Position numbers and translations under genes: made by a program. Shown piece after piece: positions 8,114-14,130 of a stretch of DNA of 17,083 nucleotides. Position 1 is the stretch's first letter. Every line of letters begins with the position of its first letter. Origin of the DNA: UBA1146 sp963854815 (GTDB lineage: Bacteria; Planctomycetota; UBA8108; UBA1146); assembly GCA_963854815.1 (NCBI GenBank), contig CAWLAN010000056.1, forward strand, positions 1 to 17,083, in the 5' to 3' direction. Under the pieces are notes generated by a model. That model saw only the letters and a program-made list of their open reading frames with translations, did no database searches and had not been told where the DNA came from.

Positions 8114-9712
8114 GTGGTCGATCGCTCCCTCGAGATCGAACTCAGCCAAGAGCTTCACTGCACCGCTGGAGTGCAGAGTGAAAGAAGATTCGAGGTCCTT
8201 GTCGCCTCGCTGCTGGGAGTTTTGCTGAAGAGATTCGATGCCCGTTGCGCAACTCTGCATCTGATATCGTCTCCTGATAATGAGGGCAATCGCCTGGTCG
8301 ATGAGGTCATGGTCCGAAGTGTGGGAGGCCAGAGGCCATCGGGAACCATCGATCAACTACTGCTGGAAAACCTGGGGAGCCTCGAAGTGCCTCAGTTGAT
8401 CCAGGACTCTGGCCCGAATACACCCGATCCGATTCTCAGTTATTCAGTCCCCCTCATCGATGGTGAGAGAGTTTTGTTCCTGATCGAGGGAGATCCGGAG
8501 CGCGGGTTCGAGAACTCATCACCGGCAACCATCCGATCGATGATCGATCAGGTACAGGTCGACATCCTCGATGCTTATCTGATCACAAGGCAATCGAGGA
8601 TGATCGAGAAACTCGAGGCGAGACTGGAGCAACTGGAGGACGTGCTCGCTCGACAGAAGATCGAGATCGACTCAGAAGGCGCTGAATCGAACGTGATGCG
8701 CGTTGATGAGGCATTCATCGTCGGGGACATCTCGACGGTAGTTCCCGCGATGAAGGAGGTTCTGGTCCAGGTGGAGAGGCTGCGAGAGACAGATCTCAAC
8801 GTGCTGATCCACGGCGAGACAGGTACCGGTAAGCAACTCCTCGCCCGCGCCTTTCACGATGGTACGTCGAGGTCCGCGTGTTGTTTCGAGGTCGTTTCCT
8901 GTGGGGCTCTCGCGCCGACTCTGATCGAGGGAGAACTGTTCGGTTGGCGCAAGGGAGCTTTCAGTGGTGCCGAGGAAGACCACGCAGGAGTGTTCGAGAG
9001 ATCCACCGGTGGAACGGTATTGCTCGATGAAGTCGGAGATTTGCCGCTGGAGATTCAGCAGAAACTGCTCCGGGTCCTCCAGGAAGGACTACTGCGACCG
9101 GTTGGAGGTTCGGAGCAGATTTCCGTGAACCTGAGGTTCCTTGCATCGACCAGATACGATCTTCAAGAACTGGTGCAAGCAGGCAAGTTCAGGGAAGACC
9201 TCTATTATCGACTTGCAGGTTTCGTGCTGGAAGTGCCCCCCTTGCGCGAACGGACCGGAGACATCCCTAACTTCGTGCAGCAGTTCATCTCGGAGATGGG
9301 ATTGCCCTCGGATTCAACGAAGCGATTTTCCGAAAGCGCCGTGCGTGAACTGATGGTCTATCCGTGGCCAGGAAATATCCAGCAACTCAAGAATGTGGTT
9401 CAGCAGGCTGTATTGACCTGCAACCGTCGCATCATTCCTCGAAAACTGGTCGAGCAGTATCTCGAGGCATTGAACGGAGAACGACTACAGGGACAAAATG
9501 TCAGATCGACCCGCGACGAAATCGTTCTGAAGATCCCCGCCTCGGAGGGTTTTAACGACATCGTCGCAGAAGTGGAGCGGTTGGTGATCCTGACAGCGTT
9601 GAAGAGAAATCGAGGCAACAAATCCAGGGTGACCAAGCAACTGAAGATTCCACGCCAGACCCTCTATAACAAGATCGAACGCTACGGTATCGAAGAATCC
9701 GAATACAAGTAG
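8114..9712 (+). CDS. Sigma-54-dependent transcriptional activator (GAF-AAA+-Fis)
   Basis: This is an NtrC-family enhancer-binding protein that uses ATP to open sigma-54 promoter complexes. From the chosen start (532 aa), residues about 25-155 look like a GAF sensory domain. A coiled-coil linker follows at about 162-184 (RMIEKLEARLEQLEDVLARQ). The AAA+ domain has Walker A GETGTGKQ (234-241), the sigma-54-contact loop GAFSGA (281-286; Ser replaces the usual Thr), and Walker B VLLDEV (302-306), then FREDLYYRLAGFVLEVPPLRER. A Fis-type helix-turn-helix ends the protein (about 493-525, GNKSRVTKQLKIPRQTLYNKIE). There is no receiver domain, so a ligand or partner should control it through the GAF domain. 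GTG 8114 has GGAGG eight bases upstream. The frame is open back to a GTG at 7964 with no ribosome site; the first ~26 of those codons have low GC at third positions, but the next ~23 look coding, so a start near 8072 is also possible. It converges on mgtE with a 10-base gap. Confidence 0.92.
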   Translation: MVDRSLEIELSQELHCTAGVQSERRFEVLVASLLGVLLKRFDARCATLHLISSPDNEGNRLVDEVMVRSVGGQRPSGTIDQLLLENLGSLEVPQLIQDSGPNTPDPILSYSVPLIDGERVLFLIEGDPERGFENSSPATIRSMIDQVQVDILDAYLITRQSRMIEKLEARLEQLEDVLARQKIEIDSEGAESNVMRVDEAFIVGDISTVVPAMKEVLVQVERLRETDLNVLIHGETGTGKQLLARAFHDGTSRSACCFEVVSCGALAPTLIEGELFGWRKGAFSGAEEDHAGVFERSTGGTVLLDEVGDLPLEIQQKLLRVLQEGLLRPVGGSEQISVNLRFLASTRYDLQELVQAGKFREDLYYRLAGFVLEVPPLRERTGDIPNFVQQFISEMGLPSDSTKRFSESAVRELMVYPWPGNIQQLKNVVQQAVLTCNRRIIPRKLVEQYLEALNGERLQGQNVRSTRDEIVLKIPASEGFNDIVAEVERLVILTALKRNRGNKSRVTKQLKIPRQTLYNKIERYGIEESEYK

Positions 9713-9722
9713 GTTCTTCGAT

Positions 9723-11168
9723 TCACGCAGATCTGAGGATCGATTCTGCAATCGCTATGAAGATGATCGCAGCGGTCACATCGTTGAAACTGGTAATGAA
9801 AGGTCCGGCTACCAGTGCCGGATCGAGTCCCATCTTGACGCATAGGATGGGGAATGCGGTTCCGCAGGCGTTGGCGAAGATGATCCCGGCTCCGATTCCC
9901 CCTGCTACCGCCATCGTGAGTCGGAGACATTGCTCGGTCATCTGGAATCCGGTTACGATGAACAGAACAGCCCCCACGACGCTGCCGATGGCGATGGCGA
10001 TCAGTAGACCGACGACCACTTCCTGGCGCAAAAGACGGAACGTCGATCTCCCCAGTTCGATGTCTCCGACTGCCATTCCCCGAACCACGACGGTAGCCGA
10101 TTGCGTTCCCACGCCTCCGGCGATTCCCATCACCAGCGGGATGAACGCTGCCAGCAACAGACGCTGATTCATCGTAGAGGTGAGAAGTTCGGCGAAGCCG
10201 TGCTCGTTCGGGTGCATCCATGCGAGGATGAAACCGCTGATCACTGGCAGAAAAAGCCATGGGATTCTCGCCAGAGCTCTCTTGAGTATCTTTTGCTGTG
10301 CCGGGTGACCCTCCGGCGCTCCAGCGAGGCGGTATATGTCCTCGTCCGCCTCATCGGAGAGGATCTCGACGATATCATCGATGGTAGCGACGCCCAGGAG
10401 GTGATCAGTACCGTCGACGACCGGAATGGCCTGGAGGTTGTACTTTCGGGCCAGGTGAGCGACGTCCTCCTGGTCTTCATCTACCAGTACAGAGATTACC
10501 TCGGTGGTCATCAGGTCGCTGACGTTCTGTTGGGGATCTGCTCCGAGCAATTCCCGGATTGAAATCACTCCGATCAGGTGACGCTGTTCATCGATGATGT
10601 AAACATTGTTCACTACCTCCGTGTCGATGTGCTCCTGGATCAGAGAGAGAGCCTCTTCTGCAGATAGCCTCGGATCCACCGCGATGTAATCGAGAGTCAT
10701 GATTCCACCGGCGGAATGCGGGGAGTGTTGCATCAACCGCAACAATTCGACGGTGGTTGCCGGTTCCATCTCTGCAAGAACTTCTCTTCGTTGTGCCTGG
10801 GGAAGTTCATTGAGGAGGTCGGTGGCTTCGTCGGGTGGCATTTCCTCGAGGATCTTCTTCAGTCGAATCACGTCGAGGTTTTCGATGACCTGTTCACGGG
10901 AAGTGGCGTCAGTCTCGTCGATCACCTCCGCCTGCGCCTCGGTTCCGATGGCGGCAAAGACTTTCAACTTCTCGACGGGATCGAGATCGTCGAGCACATC
11001 GGCGATATCCTCTGGTCGGATTCCCTCGAGAACTTGCTCGAGTCGACCATCCGAATCGGATGCCACGAGACATGCGCGGATTTCCTCGATGAGGTTCGTG
11101 GGGTCGTGGGGGTATTGGGACAAGTCGTGAACCTCTTCCTTCCAGAATCGGTCGCTGATGGTCTCCAT
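9723..11168 (-). CDS. mgtE: MgtE-type magnesium channel/transporter
   Basis: This is an inner-membrane Mg2+ channel of 481 residues. The cytoplasmic N domain of short helical repeats (about 25-150; GIRPEDIADVLDDLD, EEMPPDEATDLLNELP) is followed by two CBS domains (about 155-270; MTLDYIAVDPRLS, LMTTEVISVLVDEDQE). A connecting helix then leads to five membrane helices (about 303-480). The pore region shows GGVGTQSATVVVRG (351-364) and DPALVAGPFITSFNDVTA, where Asp463 aligns with the Mg2+-coordinating Asp of Thermus MgtE. The N and CBS domains of this family act as the Mg2+ sensor that closes the pore. I chose ATG 11168; the GGGGAGG before it is unusually close (about one base), and TTG at 11186 or TTG at 11123 (AGAGG eight bases upstream) are alternatives. 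A perfect 17-base palindrome lies 40 bases upstream. Confidence 0.95.
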   Translation of the reverse strand: METISDRFWKEEVHDLSQYPHDPTNLIEEIRACLVASDSDGRLEQVLEGIRPEDIADVLDDLDPVEKLKVFAAIGTEAQAEVIDETDATSREQVIENLDVIRLKKILEEMPPDEATDLLNELPQAQRREVLAEMEPATTVELLRLMQHSPHSAGGIMTLDYIAVDPRLSAEEALSLIQEHIDTEVVNNVYIIDEQRHLIGVISIRELLGADPQQNVSDLMTTEVISVLVDEDQEDVAHLARKYNLQAIPVVDGTDHLLGVATIDDIVEILSDEADEDIYRLAGAPEGHPAQQKILKRALARIPWLFLPVISGFILAWMHPNEHGFAELLTSTMNQRLLLAAFIPLVMGIAGGVGTQSATVVVRGMAVGDIELGRSTFRLLRQEVVVGLLIAIAIGSVVGAVLFIVTGFQMTEQCLRLTMAVAGGIGAGIIFANACGTAFPILCVKMGLDPALVAGPFITSFNDVTAAIIFIAIAESILRSA

Positions 11169-11207
11169 CCCTCCCCGGGATATCAACAGATCCAGGCCCC
11201 AGGGATA

Positions 11208-11224
11208 CCTGCCACGGTGGCAGG
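11208..11224. promoter_or_regulatory. Palindrome in the mgtE leader (candidate operator)
   Basis: CCTGCCAC-g-GTGGCAGG is a perfect 8-bp inverted repeat around one base. It lies about 40 bases before the mgtE start, in the mgtE/response regulator divergent region. As DNA it could be the site of a dimeric repressor; as RNA it could fold into a 7-bp stem with a three-base loop. It is too far upstream (about 180 bases) to be an obvious site for the divergent chaperonin unit. Confidence 0.5.
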
Positions 11225-11306
11225 ACTACTCTGCCGAAGCGGCTACGCACTGTCACAATGGCAGCCTATGGCGTTCAGAAGCCGATCGAAGAACTGCAGA
11301 GATTGA

Positions 11307-11335
11307 CACAAGTCTCTTGGAAAAAACAACTTGTG
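11307..11335. promoter_or_regulatory. Inverted repeat, candidate enhancer site (UAS) for a sigma-54 activator
   Basis: CACAAGT (11307-11313) and ACTTGTG (11329-11335) are perfect inverted arms, 22 bases centre to centre, about two helical turns. The outer flanks also match (GATT on the left, AATC on the right) if two bases are bulged. The repeat is centred about 66 bases upstream of the start site predicted from the sigma-54 promoter at 11361-11376, a normal distance for enhancer-binding proteins. A TTGACA overlaps the left arm but has no good -10 partner at 17 bases. Confidence 0.55.
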
Positions 11336-11360
11336 AATCCAGTGGTAGGTGCTGGTTGGG

Positions 11361-11376
11361 CGGCACGATCGTTGCA
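11361..11376 (+). promoter_or_regulatory. Sigma-54 (-24/-12) promoter of the response regulator-groES-groEL unit
   Basis: The sequence CGGCACG-ATCG-TTGCA matches the consensus TGGCACG-N4-TTGCW at 11 of 12 defined positions, including the essential GG (-24) and GC (-12) with correct spacing. Transcription would begin near 11387. That leaves about 37 bases of leader containing the ribosome site AGGAAGGA before the response regulator ATG at 11424. It is intergenic and correctly oriented. No sigma-70 promoter or CIRCE element of comparable quality is visible. Confidence 0.75.
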
Positions 11377-11423
11377 AAATAGTCGTTTGCCCGGGAACAA
11401 CCCGGTTCAGGAAGGACCCTTCG

Positions 11424-11879
11424 ATGCTGTCCGAGATTTTCACATCGGGAGCAGGGTTTTCTGGACCTCGGTACCGGGTATTGCTCGCAGATGACGATGC
11501 AGCAGTTCGCGGCAGTCTGGCTGCGCTGCTCGACGCAGATGGATTTCTCACGGAGCACGCCAGTGGAGGGTTCGAAGTCCTCTCACTGTTTAAAAACTTC
11601 CGGGCGAAGAATAGTGACGAAAGACCCGATGTGTGTCCGTTTGATTTTCTGGTGCTGGACGTACATATGCCGGACCTCACCGGTGTCGAGGTGTTCAGGC
11701 GGATCCGCAGCGAGTATCGCTGGCGATTTCCGGCACTCTTTGTCAGCGGGGAGGCCAGTATTGAGTTGAAGAGAGATGTCGAGGAGGTGGGCGGGTTCGC
11801 CTTGTTGCCGAAGCCTGTCGAGCCAGATCTGTTCCGGAGCAGAATCCGGGACCTGGTGAGTACCCTGCTCAAGAATTGA
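11424..11879 (+). CDS. Single-domain response regulator (receiver only)
   Basis: This is a CheY-like receiver protein of 151 residues with no output domain. The acidic pocket is at Asp23-Asp25 (LLADDDAA), the phospho-acceptor at Asp79 (LVLDVHMP), the switch Ser at 108 (LFVSGEA) and the conserved Lys at 130 (LLPKPVE). From acidic pocket to phospho-acceptor is about 55 residues against about 44 in CheY, because of an extra hydrophilic loop before strand 3 (FRAKNSDERPDVCP). ATG 11424 is supported by AGGAAGGA seven bases upstream; the frame is open earlier to 11349, but that extension would cover the sigma-54 promoter. It is the first gene of the unit with groES (91 bases downstream) and groEL. 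No histidine kinase is nearby, so the phosphodonor and output partner are unknown. Confidence 0.93.
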   Translation: MLSEIFTSGAGFSGPRYRVLLADDDAAVRGSLAALLDADGFLTEHASGGFEVLSLFKNFRAKNSDERPDVCPFDFLVLDVHMPDLTGVEVFRRIRSEYRWRFPALFVSGEASIELKRDVEEVGGFALLPKPVEPDLFRSRIRDLVSTLLKN

Positions 11880-11970
11880 GAAGAGTTGATGTCTGTGAAC
11901 TCCAGGAGCGGGGTTCGTAGAAATCGAGCAGAGAAAGCCCACACGGGCACGAGAAAGGGAGGCGACTCCA

Positions 11971-12273
11971 ATGGAAAAACTGAATCTTCGTCCGCTCAAT
12001 GACAAGATTGTCGTCAAGCGGCTCGAAGCGGAAGACCGCACCAAGGGTGGTATCTTCTTGCCGGACAATGCGAAGGAAAAGCCACGAGAGGGCAAGGTCA
12101 TGGCCCTCGGAGATGGCAAGTTGCTCAAGGATGGCAACCGCGCGGAATTCCAGGTCAGCAAGAACGACCGTGTGATTTTCAGTTCTTACGCTGGCACCGA
12201 GATCAAAGTGGAAGGTCAGGAGTATCTGATCATGAGCGAGGACGACGTTCTTGCCATTGTCAATGCTGACTAG
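11971..12273 (+). CDS. groES: Co-chaperonin GroES (Cpn10)
   Basis: GroES is the 10-kDa lid of the GroEL folding chamber and acts as a heptamer in the cytoplasm. The 100-residue protein begins LNLRPLNDKIVVKRLEAED, carries the GroEL-binding mobile loop around residues 23-38 (RTKGGIFLPDNAKEKP), and ends with DRVIFSSYAGTEIKVEGQEY and MSEDDVLAIV, all typical. The start is supported by GGGAGG eight bases upstream. It lies 74 bases before groEL and 91 bases after the response regulator gene. I saw no CIRCE inverted repeat (TTAGCACTC-N9-GAGTGCTAA) in front of it, nor a convincing separate promoter in the 91-base gap. Confidence 0.98.
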   Translation: MEKLNLRPLNDKIVVKRLEAEDRTKGGIFLPDNAKEKPREGKVMALGDGKLLKDGNRAEFQVSKNDRVIFSSYAGTEIKVEGQEYLIMSEDDVLAIVNAD

Positions 12274-12347
12274 ATATTCCCGATAAACCGAGTCTTTCGC
12301 CGAGTTGAAACTTGCGGAAGACAGAAGATATGAGAGGAACTGACACG

Positions 12348-14009
12348 ATGGGCGCAAAGCGCATCGCGTTTGACCACGAAGCCCGCGACGCTGTACGCCG
12401 TGGTGTACAGAAACTCGCAAGAGCTGTCATGGTCACGCTCGGCCCCCGAGGCCGTAATGTTATTCTTGAGAAGTCTTTTGGCGCACCCACTATCACCAAG
12501 GATGGTGTTACCGTGGCGCGTGAAATTGAACTCGAGGATTCTTTCGAAAACATGGGAGCTCAGATGGTGAAGGAAGTTTCTTTGAGAACTTCCGACAACG
12601 CCGGAGACGGCACCACCACCGCTGCTGTCCTCGCCAGTGCGATCTTCCACGAAGGTCTGCGCAATGTCACAGCAGGTGCGAATCCGGTGAGTCTGCAGCG
12701 TGGAATCCAGAAGGCTGTTGACAAAATCATCGAGGAACTGGGCAATATGTCTACCGAGGTGCAAGACAGGACCGAGATCGCCCAGGTCGGATCCATCGCT
12801 GCCAATAATGATCCCGCGATTGGCGACATCATCGCCGATGCGATGGAGAAGGTTGGCAAGGATGGGGTCATCACCGTGGAAGAGGGCAAGTCTCTCGATA
12901 CCACAGTGGACTGGGTCGAAGGGATGCAGGTCGACAAGGGGTATCTCTCGCCTCACTTCGTGACCAATACCGAAGAGATGTCCTGTATTCTCGACGATCC
13001 CTACATCCTCATTCACGAGAAGAAGATTGGATCCATCAAGGACCTGGTCCCACTGCTGGAGAAAATCGCTCAATCCGGAAAGCCGATTCTGGTTCTGGCA
13101 GAAGATGTTGAAGGTGAAGCCCTCGCGACCCTGGTTGTGAACAAGTTACGCGGGACCTTCTCCTGCTGTGCAGTGAAGGCACCAGGTTTCGGAGATCGTC
13201 GCAAGGCGATGCTCGAAGACATTGCCATCCTCACCGGTGGCCGTGCCATCTTTGAAGATCTTGGGACTGACCTGAAAAATGTGGATATCTCGTTTTTGGG
13301 GCGTGCCAAGAAGGTCATCATCGAGAAGGACACAACCACCCTCATCGAAGGAGCCGGTTCTTCTGATGATATCAAGAGCCGGATCGATCAGATTCGCGCC
13401 GAGATGGAAAAGGCTACCTCCGACTACGATAGCGAGAAACTCCAGGAGCGCCTTGCAAAGCTCTCCGGTGGTGTTGCCCAGATCAATGTGGGTGCCGCGA
13501 CCGAGACCGAGATGAAGGAAAAGAAAGCTCGCGTCGAGGACGCCCTCCACGCGACTCGCGCTGCAGTCGAAGAGGGAATCGTACCCGGTGGTGGCGTTGC
13601 TCTTTTGCGTGCAGGCATGAAACTCGACGGTGTAGCCGTCAATGGTGACGAGGCCATCGGTGTCGACATCGTCCGTAGGGCTGTTGAGGCTCCGATCCGT
13701 CAAATCGCCGAGAACGCAGGTATCGATGGCGCTATCGTCAGCGAGCGCGTCAAGGCGGGTAAGGAATCCCATGGCTTCGATGCTCTCAACCTCGAATATG
13801 TCGATATGATCAAGGCCGGAATCATCGATCCGACCAAAGTCACTCGCACGGCACTCGAAAATGCGGCTTCCATCGGAGGTTTGCTTCTGATGACCGAGGC
13901 CGTGGTCAGTGAAATGCAGAGCACCGACGAAGGCGGCGGTGGCTCCGGCGGTGGCATGGGTGGCATGGGTGGTATGGGTGGCATGGGTGGCATGGGCGGG
14001 ATGTACTAG
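12348..14009 (+). CDS. groEL: Chaperonin GroEL (Cpn60)
   Basis: GroEL is the 60-kDa ATP-driven folding chamber, a double heptameric ring with GroES. The 553-residue protein keeps the family numbering: TLGPRG at 30-35, Asp52 and Asp87 in the ATP site (DGTTT 87-91), catalytic Asp398 (KARVEDALHATR), and the Cpn60 signature AAVEEGIVPGGG (405-416). The apical substrate-binding stretch reads YLSPHF (199-204), with His in place of the Tyr203 of E. coli. The C-terminus is six GGM repeats and a final Tyr, the flexible tail inside the ring. ATG 12348 has GAGGA nine bases upstream; an in-frame ATG at 12312 has no ribosome site. A strong intrinsic terminator follows at 14036-14075. Confidence 0.98.
   Translation: MGAKRIAFDHEARDAVRRGVQKLARAVMVTLGPRGRNVILEKSFGAPTITKDGVTVAREIELEDSFENMGAQMVKEVSLRTSDNAGDGTTTAAVLASAIFHEGLRNVTAGANPVSLQRGIQKAVDKIIEELGNMSTEVQDRTEIAQVGSIAANNDPAIGDIIADAMEKVGKDGVITVEEGKSLDTTVDWVEGMQVDKGYLSPHFVTNTEEMSCILDDPYILIHEKKIGSIKDLVPLLEKIAQSGKPILVLAEDVEGEALATLVVNKLRGTFSCCAVKAPGFGDRRKAMLEDIAILTGGRAIFEDLGTDLKNVDISFLGRAKKVIIEKDTTTLIEGAGSSDDIKSRIDQIRAEMEKATSDYDSEKLQERLAKLSGGVAQINVGAATETEMKEKKARVEDALHATRAAVEEGIVPGGGVALLRAGMKLDGVAVNGDEAIGVDIVRRAVEAPIRQIAENAGIDGAIVSERVKAGKESHGFDALNLEYVDMIKAGIIDPTKVTRTALENAASIGGLLLMTEAVVSEMQSTDEGGGGSGGGMGGMGGMGGMGGMGGMY
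13950..14003 (+). repeat. Six 9-bp tandem repeats encoding the GroEL GGM tail
   Basis: Six near-identical units of GGTGGCATG encode Gly-Gly-Met six times, just before the last Tyr codon of groEL. The repeat is normal for bacterial GroEL tails but could change length by slippage. Confidence 0.9.
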
Positions 14010-14035
14010 TCCCGGAGTCGCTCACCTGAAAACGG

Positions 14036-14075
14036 ATGGGGCCCCGCAACGCATGGCGTTGCCGGGCCCCATTTT
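14036..14075 (+). terminator. Strong intrinsic terminator after groEL
   Basis: A 16-17 bp stem with one C-C mismatch (arms 14036-14052 and 14056-14072) and a three-base loop is followed by TTTT at 14072-14075. It lies 27 bases after the groEL stop. On the opposite strand the same stem is followed by CCGTTTTC, so it may also stop transcripts from the converging DEAD-box gene, less efficiently. Confidence 0.9.
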
Positions 14076-14130
14076 CATCGAGTTGATTTCATCGCGTAAA
14101 TTTCAGCGAAAGGTGGCCTCGACGGCTACC

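Noticed and set aside
10716..11306. 196-codon plus-strand open frame across the start of mgtE
   Set aside because: It is antisense to a clear MgtE N domain, and has no recognisable protein features.
11303..11331. TTGACA as a sigma-70 -35 box for the response regulator gene
   Set aside because: At 17 bases spacing the -10 position reads ACAACT, a very poor match. The TTGACA overlaps the inverted repeat and is better explained as part of it.
11880..11970. Search for CIRCE or a separate groES promoter
   Set aside because: No TTAGCACTC-N9-GAGTGCTAA repeat and no convincing -35/-10 pair is present in the gap.
12270..13073. Long antisense open frame (267 codons) under groEL, and another at 13146-13772
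   Set aside because: Both are codon-bias shadows of a highly conserved gene. They have no ribosome site, no family resemblance, and groEL is clearly the coding strand.
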